Of a DNA stretch of 8,193 nt, positions 1-6,910 are shown piece by piece. Source of the DNA: an uncultured Capnocytophaga sp. (lineage in GTDB: Bacteria > Bacteroidota > Bacteroidia > Flavobacteriales > Flavobacteriaceae). The number at the start of each line of letters is the position of its first letter. Position 1 is the stretch's first letter. The stretch spans positions 1 through 8,193 of the forward strand of contig CAJPPS010000060.1 of NCBI GenBank assembly GCA_905372595.1. The letters are read 5' to 3'. Under the pieces are notes generated by a model. The model was not told the origin of the DNA. It saw only the letters and a list, made by a program, of their open reading frames with translations, and made no database searches. The translations under genes were made by a program, and so were the position numbers.

Positions 1-939
1 ACTATTTCTAAAAATGCTACTTTTGGAAAGAAAAATTACTATACCTCTGTAACAGGAATTACCCAGGATTATTGGTCTTTCTCCAGTTATAAGATGATAG
101 AGGGAAGCCGCCCTTTTAACCTTATGGATGACAAAAAAGCACGCAATGTAGCCATTATAGGAAAGAAAGTGGCCACTAAGCTATTCCTTGATGACAATCC
201 TTTGGACAAACTTATCAATGTGGGGGGAGTGTATTACCGCGTAATAGGAGTGATGAAAAATGACGATATGATTAGTCAGCAAGCAGAGTCGGAAATCTTC
301 GTACCCTATCCCAGTTTTACCCGTAATATCCAAGATACCCCCGATATTTCTTCCTTTGGCTTCTATTTGCGTGATGATGCACAGATCTCTGTTTTAGATT
401 TTAAGAAAAAAATAATCAACTATTTGGGACGTACCCTCCGCTTTGATGAAAACGATCCTAATGCGATCTATGTACAGGCATTGGAGGAACAACTCTCCAG
501 TATCAATAGTATCTTTACGGGTATCAGTGTTTTTATCTGGATTGTAGGACTTTGTTTTCTTATCAGTGGTATGGTGAGTGTGACCAATATTCTTTTTATT
601 GTGGTCAAGGAGCGTACTAGCGAATTTGGTTTGCGAATGGCTATAGGTGCAACTCCCCGCCATATCATTACTCAGATGCTCTTGGAAGCGCTAATCATTA
701 CTTTAGCTTCAGGACTCATAGGGATGTTCTTGGGCGTAGGGGTACTTAAGCTGATTAATATGGTTTTATCAGCCTCAGGAGGATTAGGATTACTCAAAAC
801 TACAGAAATAGATATGGGAATAGCCTCTTTGGCAGTCTTTATTATGGTACTTTCGGGTATTTTTGCAGGAACTTTCCCAGCTCGAAAAGCAGCTAAGATA
901 GAGCCCGTGGCAGCTATGCGTTATGAGAATAGAGGGTAG
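1..939 (+). CDS. MacB/FtsX-type ABC transporter permease, C-terminal part (5' end outside window)
   Basis: The frame is open from base 1, so the gene is cut by the window edge; the first internal ATG (94) is not its start. About 312 residues are visible. The first ~165 form a soluble periplasmic-type region (MacB_PCD-like, e.g. VAIIGKKVA and YYRVIGVMKND). The FtsX domain follows, with three membrane segments near visible residues 174-202, 226-254 and 274-291. Between the first two lies ERTSEFGLRMAIGAT, the cytoplasmic loop typical of this family, and the end has the classic FPARKAAKIEPVAAMRYE tail. Family knowledge: such permeases pair with a LolD/MacB-like ATPase and act as mechanotransmission transporters that move lipoproteins, peptides or drugs, or drive periplasmic partners. 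The ATPase and the N-terminal membrane helix should lie upstream. The substrate cannot be told from this fragment. It ends convergently against lpxK. Confidence 0.93.
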   Translation, partial: TISKNATFGKKNYYTSVTGITQDYWSFSSYKMIEGSRPFNLMDDKKARNVAIIGKKVATKLFLDDNPLDKLINVGGVYYRVIGVMKNDDMISQQAESEIFVPYPSFTRNIQDTPDISSFGFYLRDDAQISVLDFKKKIINYLGRTLRFDENDPNAIYVQALEEQLSSINSIFTGISVFIWIVGLCFLISGMVSVTNILFIVVKERTSEFGLRMAIGATPRHIITQMLLEALIITLASGLIGMFLGVGVLKLINMVLSASGGLGLLKTTEIDMGIASLAVFIMVLSGIFAGTFPARKAAKIEPVAAMRYENRG

Positions 940-956
940 CCTTATTTACCCTCTAT
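929..956. terminator. Inverted repeat between convergent genes, likely bidirectional terminator
   Basis: A perfect 10-bp inverted repeat, ATAGAGGGTA (929-938) and TACCCTCTAT (947-956), encloses an 8-base loop. It contains most or all of both stop codons: TAG at 937-939 for the permease and TAA at 944-942 for lpxK. The position between convergent genes makes a shared transcription stop the obvious reading. Neither side has a clear run of T after the stem, so it is not a textbook intrinsic terminator. It could instead be a 3'-end stabilising hairpin. Confidence 0.6.
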
Positions 957-1943
957 CCAACTTAAGATCATCTTATCAAATGCTTCTTGGTCTTTGGAGT
1001 TCATAAAGCACGTTTCTATAGGGAGGTAGTATAGTTCAGGAAGAGCTCCCTTGAGGCGTACAAAATCTTTTTCAGTGGTAAGAATACGTCCTTTTTGCTC
1101 TAAAAAGGCTAATTCTTTAGCAGAAAAATGATGATGGTCACTATAAGCTAAATGTTTAAAAGAAGCTTCTTTTTTCTTCAAAAAATCTACTAATGGAGTG
1201 GGGTTAGCGATTCCTGTTACTAAGGTAAAATAGCTCTTCAGAAAAGCTTCTAGAGGGATACTTTCTTTCTCATTCTGAACACTATTACTATACTTAATAG
1301 ATGTGAAAAAAACTCTTTGTAAGGGGGAGGGGTTCAGTTCCTTGATAATCTGTTGTTGCACCTCAGCCGAAAGAGTAGGACACTTGGTAACAATAATAGC
1401 TTGTGCTTCTTGAGAGCGACTTCTTACATCGCGTAGGCTTCCCACAGGGAGCAGATAATCATTACTATATCGGTTAGGATAGGCTGTAAGCAAAAGGTTG
1501 AACTGTGCTCGTACTTTACGATGTTGGAAAGCATCATCTAGAAGAATAGCTTTAAAGTTTGGGTTTGTCAGCAGGGTTTCTATTCCTAATTGCCGGCTTT
1601 CACTAACAGCAACAGTTGCTAATGGGAATTTCTGGTGGTACTGAAAAGGTTCATCTCCTAAGGTGCGTACAGAGGAAGATGCATCAGCAAGGACAAAACC
1701 TTTTGTCTTCCGCTTATAGCCACGACTTAGAATAGCCACCTTATTTTCTCCTATAAGGCGTACTAAGTATTCAATCATAGGCGTTTTCCCTGTTCCTCCT
1801 ACAGCTAAGTTACCTACACAGAGAATAGGAAAAGTATATTGCTTAGACTTGAACCACTGATGATTATATAACCAATGACGCAAGCGAACGCCTAATCCAT
1901 AGAGAAAAGCAAAAGGAAAAAGCAGGTATCTTAGATATTTCAT
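942..1943 (-). CDS. lpxK: Tetraacyldisaccharide 4'-kinase LpxK (lipid A biosynthesis)
   Basis: LpxK phosphorylates the 4' position of the tetraacyl-disaccharide 1-phosphate precursor to give lipid IVA, at the inner face of the inner membrane. With the start used here the protein has 333 residues, normal for the family. Visible hallmarks are an N-terminal hydrophobic stretch (about 4-20), the P-loop GGTGKT at 49-54 preceded by CVGNLAV, ILSRGYKRKTKG at 71-82, GDEP at 96-99, LDDAFQHR at 135-142 (family form DDxFQHR, with the metal/catalytic acidic pair), LLPVGSLRD at 164-172, and TTEKDFVRL near the C-terminus. I chose the ATG at 1943. It starts 4 bases after the stop of the upstream gene and gives the usual MKYLRYLLFPFAFLYG opening. 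The longer frame to 1967 would need a TTG start and overlap the upstream gene by 20 bases. It is last of three leftward genes. Confidence 0.96.
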   Translation of the reverse strand: MKYLRYLLFPFAFLYGLGVRLRHWLYNHQWFKSKQYTFPILCVGNLAVGGTGKTPMIEYLVRLIGENKVAILSRGYKRKTKGFVLADASSSVRTLGDEPFQYHQKFPLATVAVSESRQLGIETLLTNPNFKAILLDDAFQHRKVRAQFNLLLTAYPNRYSNDYLLPVGSLRDVRSRSQEAQAIIVTKCPTLSAEVQQQIIKELNPSPLQRVFFTSIKYSNSVQNEKESIPLEAFLKSYFTLVTGIANPTPLVDFLKKKEASFKHLAYSDHHHFSAKELAFLEQKGRILTTEKDFVRLKGALPELYYLPIETCFMNSKDQEAFDKMILSWIEGK

Positions 1944-1947
1944 AAAA

Positions 1948-3987
1948 TTATTCAATAGAGGATTCAATAGGAAGTTCTTTCCTACGTTTGGGAGGGAAAA
2001 TAAAACTCATAGGAGCTTTTTTAAAGTGCCTCCAAACGGCTTTGATAAGTGAAAATAACTCGGAATCAGGGATATTTCTAGAACGAAAAGCTAACCATAT
2101 GGAAAGGCCAAAGCTGACAATAAAATTGATAAAACCAACGATAACCAATCCAGAGAAAATCCATACCCACATACTCCAAATCAATTGGAAATGTGCTCCA
2201 TAAAGCCCCATTGCAATATTTCCACTGACAAAAGTAATATGCCTGATATCCAAATCAAGCCCAATGAAATGCCCAATAGAATAAGTACTTCCCATAAACA
2301 CCCCAAACCAGAAGTTAGAGATAATTCCAGGGTACTTATGCTCTATCCAGTGTCCTAATTTTCGGGTTCTATGCTTACCTAATAGCTGTTTTAGGAAAGG
2401 ATGTTCTTCTATACGATAGGCAATTTGGTAATGTTTGTTACTATTGGATACATTTCCTGCTATAATTCCTGAAATAAATAGGAAAACTCCAGCGATAGCA
2501 GCGTGTAATATCAGTTTTGAATGGATAGGACTGGCATCCTTAAGAAGTTTTTGCCAGCTATGAGCTACAATTTGCATTCCTAAGAGTTGCTCGGCTCCCC
2601 ATACCAGTAGCAATGCCACCGCAAAAGCCATAATCACATTCCCCACAAAAGCAATAAACTGAGAACGCCATAGGCGTGCAAAGAACTCAGCAAATTCGGT
2701 ATGTTTTTCTTCTTCCCTACATTGCTTTTTCATCCCATCTTCTACCACCCGAGCTACTGTCGTAGCCGTCATGGAAGGTTGCTTGGTTGCCAAAGCAGAC
2801 CCCGTAAGATAGATGAGAATAAAGCCTAAAGCATAGTTCATACTATAGAGGAAAGCGTGTCCAAAATCACTTGTATCTACTTCGTGTAACAAAGCTTTGA
2901 AAATGCACAGAAACCCCACAATAAATCCTGCTCCAAGGCTAGCACGGAACATCTTGAAGTATTCTCCTATGGTTTCCGTGATATATTTCTCACCTGTAGA
3001 GGCATTGAACTGAGTGATCTCATAAGCGACTGACTGGGTACTCTCCTTCATAAAAGAACTAATATTGTTCTTATAACAGTTATATTCGATCAGTTTTAGA
3101 GCCATACAGATGGTATTGTCTACCTTATCTCGATCAGAAGTAATTACAAGTAGGTCTATCAGGAGCTTTACTCTAGAGAGTTGCTGGCGGATACGTAACA
3201 ATCCTTGGTTCACACGTAAGGTAATCCCATACTTAGAAGCATTCTTATAAGCTTGTTGTACGAAGCTCTCACACTGGTGATAAAGAACCATTAATTGCTT
3301 GTAGTTCAAATCTTCTTCCTTGAGGGGTTCTCCCTTAAGGATAGACTCTCTAATTGCATCGAATTCATGTTCAAAACTCAGGAAAGGACTCTCTAAGTAA
3401 CTATACTCAGGGACCATATGGATAATATCCGATTCCAGAGAACGCCCACTCATGCGCTGTGTGATAAGCCCAATGGCTTCACAGACTTGGTTCAGTGAGG
3501 AGAGTTGTGCTCCCCGATCAGAAAAGATATCCAAGAAGCCTAATAACGAAAAAAGAGTACGATATTCCTCCCTATCAATACGCTTTATCCATATATAGTC
3601 AGAAGGCTTATAAAAAACCTGATTCAGTACGTATTGTAGGGTATCTTTTTCAGGTTGAAAGGGGAGTATTTTTGATAATATACGTTTTCTTAGTTCGTAC
3701 GAGAAGCTTGCATCTTGTAGGATTGCTACCTCAGAAATCATTCTTCCAAATCGTCTGCCAGAGAGCAGATTTTTCAAGTATTCGGAAAGCAAGTTACAAT
3801 GGGAGGGATATTCTTGTAGGTAACCAATAAGCTCCAGAAGAGAGATGGTTTTATCTACTTTTTTAGGACGGAAGTAGCGAACCAAGTCATATAATAAATG
3901 AAGCCCTGTATCTGGCTTAAGGCTCTCTCCTTCCGTATGAGTCTCAAAGATTTCTTTTATGCTATATTGTTTTTTTGTTTTGAACAT
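1948..3987 (-). CDS. Gcr-family (SpecificRecomb) polytopic membrane protein
   Basis: A 679-residue protein of the family named 'site-specific recombinase Gcr' in databases (SpecificRecomb, Pfam PF10136). Residues 1 to about 345 are soluble and helix-rich with no recognised catalytic motif. The C-terminal half has some six to seven membrane segments, near 350-367, 377-399, 444-468, 491-511, 555-577 and 603-633. Family-type motifs are ATKQPSMTA at 400-408, the stretch from NFWFGVFMGS to IGHFIG at 558-576, and LDLDIRHITFVSGNIA at 577-592. I see no tyrosine- or serine-recombinase signature, and the topology is that of an integral membrane protein, so the recombinase name is probably wrong for this protein. 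The real role is unknown. It lies 20 bases after the BtrH-like gene and 4 bases before lpxK, so it is probably cotranscribed with both. That suggests, without proving, an envelope function. Confidence 0.85.
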   Translation of the reverse strand: MFKTKKQYSIKEIFETHTEGESLKPDTGLHLLYDLVRYFRPKKVDKTISLLELIGYLQEYPSHCNLLSEYLKNLLSGRRFGRMISEVAILQDASFSYELRKRILSKILPFQPEKDTLQYVLNQVFYKPSDYIWIKRIDREEYRTLFSLLGFLDIFSDRGAQLSSLNQVCEAIGLITQRMSGRSLESDIIHMVPEYSYLESPFLSFEHEFDAIRESILKGEPLKEEDLNYKQLMVLYHQCESFVQQAYKNASKYGITLRVNQGLLRIRQQLSRVKLLIDLLVITSDRDKVDNTICMALKLIEYNCYKNNISSFMKESTQSVAYEITQFNASTGEKYITETIGEYFKMFRASLGAGFIVGFLCIFKALLHEVDTSDFGHAFLYSMNYALGFILIYLTGSALATKQPSMTATTVARVVEDGMKKQCREEEKHTEFAEFFARLWRSQFIAFVGNVIMAFAVALLLVWGAEQLLGMQIVAHSWQKLLKDASPIHSKLILHAAIAGVFLFISGIIAGNVSNSNKHYQIAYRIEEHPFLKQLLGKHRTRKLGHWIEHKYPGIISNFWFGVFMGSTYSIGHFIGLDLDIRHITFVSGNIAMGLYGAHFQLIWSMWVWIFSGLVIVGFINFIVSFGLSIWLAFRSRNIPDSELFSLIKAVWRHFKKAPMSFIFPPKRRKELPIESSIE

Positions 3988-4007
3988 AATATTCTAGTAT
4001 TTAAGGA

Positions 4008-5009
4008 TTATTGAATAGTTTTTTTTAGTTTCTTAAAAAAGGCTTTTTCCCGCTGTGCAATCTGGAAAAGAGCATCGGAGAGTTTTTGGTAGGAATCACT
4101 AGTAGCTTGGTCTCGGTTTTTATAAATACGAGAGATAGCAAGGGCAAAATCACGCCAGGAATCACCAATTTCAGTAATTTCTATAGAAAGTTCTTTTAAG
4201 GTATCATTTTTCAGAATAACAGAAGCTTCTTGCAAGAAAGCCCCATAAAGGAAGCGAAATCCACCTCCTCCAGTCCCGATTTCCTCCTGCATACGTACCA
4301 TCTGAGCTAGATAATGATTGGTCATTTTGTTTCCTAATTTCTGATGCCATTGCAGGATATGCTTACTTACTTTTTCTATGGCTTTTACCCCTACAATAGG
4401 GACAGGGGAGAGCATCCAATTACAGGTATGTTTGATTCCTTTTCGGATAGCTCCTTCCAGAGAAAAAGACTCTGGTAGGTGAGTAGGGTAGTACATATGC
4501 CCTTTGGGAGCAAGAACTCCTTTGGCAAAGCGTACCTTTTCAAGTTCTTCAGGGGTAAGTGTAGTTACGTGAGGAATTACAGGGTCACTGATGAGATACT
4601 TACCCTCTTGCTTGCCATATACCACCAAGTTATGAGCGTTAAAATGAAAACGATAAGGTTCAGGGAAGTAGGGGAGCTGATACACTCCTACCTGTAAGCC
4701 TACCGGTTTTCCCTGCTCAAGCATTTTATTGAGAGCTTTTTCGGCTTCATTAGGCTGGGAAAAATGCTGTCTTTTCACCCGAAATCCTAACCGCTTAGCT
4801 ACGTTAGAAAAAATATGCTCAGGCATTGTTCGGTAACTGATGGCTGGTGCCTGATTGACTTTTATCCAAGGAAAATAAAAGAACAACAATCCTGCTCCAA
4901 TGCCAAAGACCATTGGCTCACTGATGGGATAACCATAGTAATTCAATAGGTTGGAGGCTACACCGTTCTCACAATGGGCGGATTGCTTGTGTTCAAATTC
5001 TAATTGCAT
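4008..5009 (-). CDS. BtrH N-terminal/DUF4872 domain protein (C39-like cysteine fold)
   Basis: A 333-residue protein with two parts. Residues ~8-145 resemble the BtrH_N domain, a papain/C39-like fold: HCENG at 12-16 supplies the likely nucleophile Cys13, SEPMVFGIGAGL at 30-41 is a typical family stretch, FNAHNLVVYG carries likely His126, and ISDP likely Asp142. Residues ~180-330 match DUF4872, with GTGGGGFRFLYGAFLQEA at 245-262 the most recognisable piece. The founding member, BtrH, moves an acyl group from an acyl carrier protein onto the aminoglycoside ribostamycin in butirosin synthesis. Here no antibiotic cluster is visible, so transfer or hydrolysis of some other acyl or peptide substrate is possible; the substrate is unknown. 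There is no signal peptide, so it is probably cytoplasmic. It is first in the leftward block, directly behind a TAnnTTTG promoter element. I am confident of the domain assignment, not of the function. Confidence 0.8.
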   Translation of the reverse strand: MQLEFEHKQSAHCENGVASNLLNYYGYPISEPMVFGIGAGLLFFYFPWIKVNQAPAISYRTMPEHIFSNVAKRLGFRVKRQHFSQPNEAEKALNKMLEQGKPVGLQVGVYQLPYFPEPYRFHFNAHNLVVYGKQEGKYLISDPVIPHVTTLTPEELEKVRFAKGVLAPKGHMYYPTHLPESFSLEGAIRKGIKHTCNWMLSPVPIVGVKAIEKVSKHILQWHQKLGNKMTNHYLAQMVRMQEEIGTGGGGFRFLYGAFLQEASVILKNDTLKELSIEITEIGDSWRDFALAISRIYKNRDQATSDSYQKLSDALFQIAQREKAFFKKLKKTIQ

Positions 5010-5026
5010 ATCTTGATAATAGGGGG

Positions 5027-5034
5027 CAAAAATA
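5027..5034 (-). promoter_or_regulatory. Bacteroidota -7 element for the leftward BtrH-like/Gcr/lpxK block
   Basis: On the minus strand this reads TATTTTTG, an exact match to the Bacteroidota -7 consensus TAnnTTTG, followed by a run of C. Transcription would begin about 6-7 bases further on, leaving a leader of only about 10 bases before the ATG at 5009. I see no convincing -33 TTTG box at the usual spacing, so the call rests on the -7 match and position. Confidence 0.6.
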
Positions 5035-5066
5035 CAAAATAATTCCTAATATATTACTTTTTTTCG

Positions 5067-5074
5067 TACCTTTG
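5067..5074 (+). promoter_or_regulatory. Bacteroidota -7 element for the rightward MBL-hydrolase block
   Basis: The sequence TACCTTTG matches TAnnTTTG exactly and is followed by CCCC. Transcription would start near 5080-5082, about 13-15 bases before the ATG at 5095. A clear -33 TTTG box is not visible at about 19 bases upstream. It mirrors the minus-strand element in the same 85-base gap, with 32 bases between the two, so both upstream control regions overlap. Confidence 0.62.
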
Positions 5075-5094
5075 CCCCATCTTTTTATTTCGAG

Positions 5095-5736
5095 ATGCTT
5101 ACTTTACAACAATTTACATTCAATCCATTTCAGGAGAATACCTATGTACTCTATGCACCAGATAAAACTGCTTGGCTGATAGACCCTGGGTGTTTTACAC
5201 ATACAGAAGAGTCTCATTTGAAGAATTTTATCCTAGAAAATCATCTTGTTCTAGAAAAAATAATCCTTACACATGCTCATATTGATCACGTTTTTGGATT
5301 ACAGTGGGCTTGTGATACTTTTTCTTTGCCTGTACATATGCACAAAGTAGAAAAAGAGGTTCTGGAGCGTAATACCGATCACGCACGTATGTATGGTTTC
5401 CAGTTTCCTTCTTTTGAAGGAGAAATTATTGAAATAGATGAGACGACTTCTTTACAATTGGCAGAGGTTCCTGTTGAGGTTAGGTATGTTCCAGGACATT
5501 CACCTGGGAGCTTAGCTTTCTATATACCCTCCCAGCATATGATTCTTTCTGGAGATGCTCTCTTTAGAAGGAGTATAGGGCGTACAGATCTTTATAAAGG
5601 GGATTATGACCAACTTATTCATAGTATATATACGCAACTACTGACACTTCCAGAAACGACCCTTGTATATAGCGGTCACGGAGAGCCTACAACAATAGGG
5701 GAAGAAAAGCAGTTCAATCCTTTCCTACAGCAATAG
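5095..5736 (+). CDS. MBL-fold metallo-hydrolase, glyoxalase II-like (YcbL type)
   Basis: A complete 213-residue cytoplasmic hydrolase of the metallo-beta-lactamase superfamily. All metal ligands are visible: THAHIDH at 59-65 (His60, His62, Asp64, His65), PGHSPGS with His135, SGD with Asp154, and SGHGEPTTIGEE with His195. LIDPG at 28-32, GRTDL at 162-166 and the short length without a C-terminal helical extension fit the YcbL-like small glyoxalase II group rather than classical GloB (about 250 residues). Known members hydrolyse thioesters such as S-lactoylglutathione. Since many Bacteroidota lack glutathione, the physiological thiol substrate here is uncertain. The start is supported by the common opening QFTFNPFQENTYVLY and the promoter element just upstream. 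It ends 1 base before the next gene, so the two are probably cotranscribed and translationally linked. Confidence 0.93.
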   Translation: MLTLQQFTFNPFQENTYVLYAPDKTAWLIDPGCFTHTEESHLKNFILENHLVLEKIILTHAHIDHVFGLQWACDTFSLPVHMHKVEKEVLERNTDHARMYGFQFPSFEGEIIEIDETTSLQLAEVPVEVRYVPGHSPGSLAFYIPSQHMILSGDALFRRSIGRTDLYKGDYDQLIHSIYTQLLTLPETTLVYSGHGEPTTIGEEKQFNPFLQQ

Positions 5737-5737
5737 A

Positions 5738-6859
5738 ATGAAATCCTCTTCGCGCCTTATATTTATTGATGTAATTCGAGCAGTTGCCATTTGTATGATG
5801 CTCGAAGGTCATTTTGTAGATGGACTCTTAGCTCCTGAATATCGAGACGAAAACCATCCCATATTTGTTACTTGGCTCTATATACGAGGGATGACGGCTC
5901 CTGTTTTCTTCACTGTTTCGGGTTTTATATTTACATATCTGCTTATCAAAGAACAGAATCCTGAGAAAATGGGCTGGAATCACGTACGTGTAAAGAAAGG
6001 ACTCCATAGAGGAATTTCTCTTGTGATAGTGGGGTATCTGCTTCGGGCTAATATTTTTAACCTTTTCTCACCCTATACCGATTTGAATGTAAGAAAAGTG
6101 GATGTACTTCATTGTATAGGACTCTCCTTGCTCTTTCTCATTGTCGCTTACTTAGTTACGTATAAGCGAAAGAAACATTGGCTACCTTATATACTCCTGT
6201 TCAGTACTTTGGTATTGTTTATTTTTGAACCTATCTATAGGGAACTCTCATATGATTATCTACCCTTATGGATAGCTAATTATTTTACTAAAATAAATGG
6301 TTCCATATTTACAATTTTCCCTTGGTTCGGTTATACCTCCTTAGGAGGCTTTATGGGCTATTTGTTCTACCAAAATAGAAATAACCCAAACTTATATCCT
6401 AAAGCTATTATAAGCTGTCTTTCTTTGGGTTGCTTATTCTTATTGTCCCCTTATTGGTTGGGAAAGATAGCTGAGCTTACGAATTATCCTTCTCTTTGGC
6501 TGATAGCAAAGGAGGACTTTCTGATTAAGCGTGTAGGAAATGTATTATTGTTTTTTGCTGTTTTTATGTTGCTTCGCAATATAATTACTTCTCCTTATAT
6601 ACAAAAAACAGGGCAAAAAACCCTTACAATATACATTTTACATTATATTATTCTTTATGGAAGCTTTACAGGGCTAGGTCTCTATCGTTTTTTTCATAAT
6701 AAGCTCAATCCTATAGAAGTAACTATAGGAGCTTTCTTCTTTGTTTTGGTAACAATCCTAATTACATTCGTTTATATGAGATATGAGGAGAGAATAGACG
6801 ATAAAATAGCTCTGATAGAAGAAAAAATGAAGCGAAAATGGAAAAATCTCTTCAATTAA
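5738..6859 (+). CDS. DUF1624/HGSNAT-type multipass membrane acyltransferase
   Basis: A 373-residue integral membrane protein with about ten predicted membrane segments, near residues 9-30, 53-70, 91-107, 122-141, 148-163, 189-210, 222-242, 266-281, 294-312 and 328-347, plus a basic cytosolic-type tail (MKRKWKN). The opening RLIFIDVIRAVAICMMLEGHF, with His25 in the GHF motif, the FTVSGFIFTYLL segment and the LHCIGLSLL segment resemble the heparan-alpha-glucosaminide N-acetyltransferase-like (DUF1624) family and are also reminiscent of acyltransferase family 3. Such proteins move acyl, often acetyl, groups across the membrane onto sugars or other envelope acceptors. The acceptor here is unknown, and no heparan-type polysaccharide gene is nearby. 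The ATG lies 1 base after the hydrolase stop codon, indicating an operon and possible translational coupling. Confidence 0.83.
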   Translation: MKSSSRLIFIDVIRAVAICMMLEGHFVDGLLAPEYRDENHPIFVTWLYIRGMTAPVFFTVSGFIFTYLLIKEQNPEKMGWNHVRVKKGLHRGISLVIVGYLLRANIFNLFSPYTDLNVRKVDVLHCIGLSLLFLIVAYLVTYKRKKHWLPYILLFSTLVLFIFEPIYRELSYDYLPLWIANYFTKINGSIFTIFPWFGYTSLGGFMGYLFYQNRNNPNLYPKAIISCLSLGCLFLLSPYWLGKIAELTNYPSLWLIAKEDFLIKRVGNVLLFFAVFMLLRNIITSPYIQKTGQKTLTIYILHYIILYGSFTGLGLYRFFHNKLNPIEVTIGAFFFVLVTILITFVYMRYEERIDDKIALIEEKMKRKWKNLFN

Positions 6860-6884
6860 TCTCAATAAAAATACTATTCAAGAT

Positions 6885-6892
6885 AATATTTG
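6885..6892 (+). promoter_or_regulatory. Possible weak -7 promoter element before trmH
   Basis: AATATTTG differs from TAnnTTTG at one position and lies 18 bases before the trmH ATG, inside the 51-base gap after the acyltransferase gene. No terminator hairpin is visible in that gap and no good -33 box is seen. trmH may therefore have its own weak promoter, or may simply be read from the upstream operon. Confidence 0.3.
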
Positions 6893-6910
6893 TATAAAAT
6901 AAACAGAATT

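Noticed and set aside
394..668. Minus-strand open frames inside the ABC permease gene
   Set aside because: They are antisense to clearly conserved FtsX-domain coding sequence and their translations look random.
3495..3830. 111-codon open frame on the plus strand inside the Gcr-family gene
   Set aside because: It lies wholly within a convincing 679-residue gene on the other strand, and its translation resembles no family I know and has no domain motifs.
1948..3987. Mobile element or integrase, prompted by the 'site-specific recombinase' family name
   Set aside because: There are no flanking repeats, no tRNA attachment site and no recombinase motif. The protein is a membrane protein sitting in a housekeeping operon.
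4019..4026. Run of eight T near the end of the BtrH-like gene, considered as a slippage site or terminator
   Set aside because: On the coding strand it is the AAA-AAA-AC of a lysine-rich C-terminus. Slippage would change only the last few residues, and no stable stem precedes it.
6860..6910. Terminator or small RNA in the gap before trmH
   Set aside because: The 51 bases are AT-rich with no stem-loop that I can find; only a weak promoter-like element is present.
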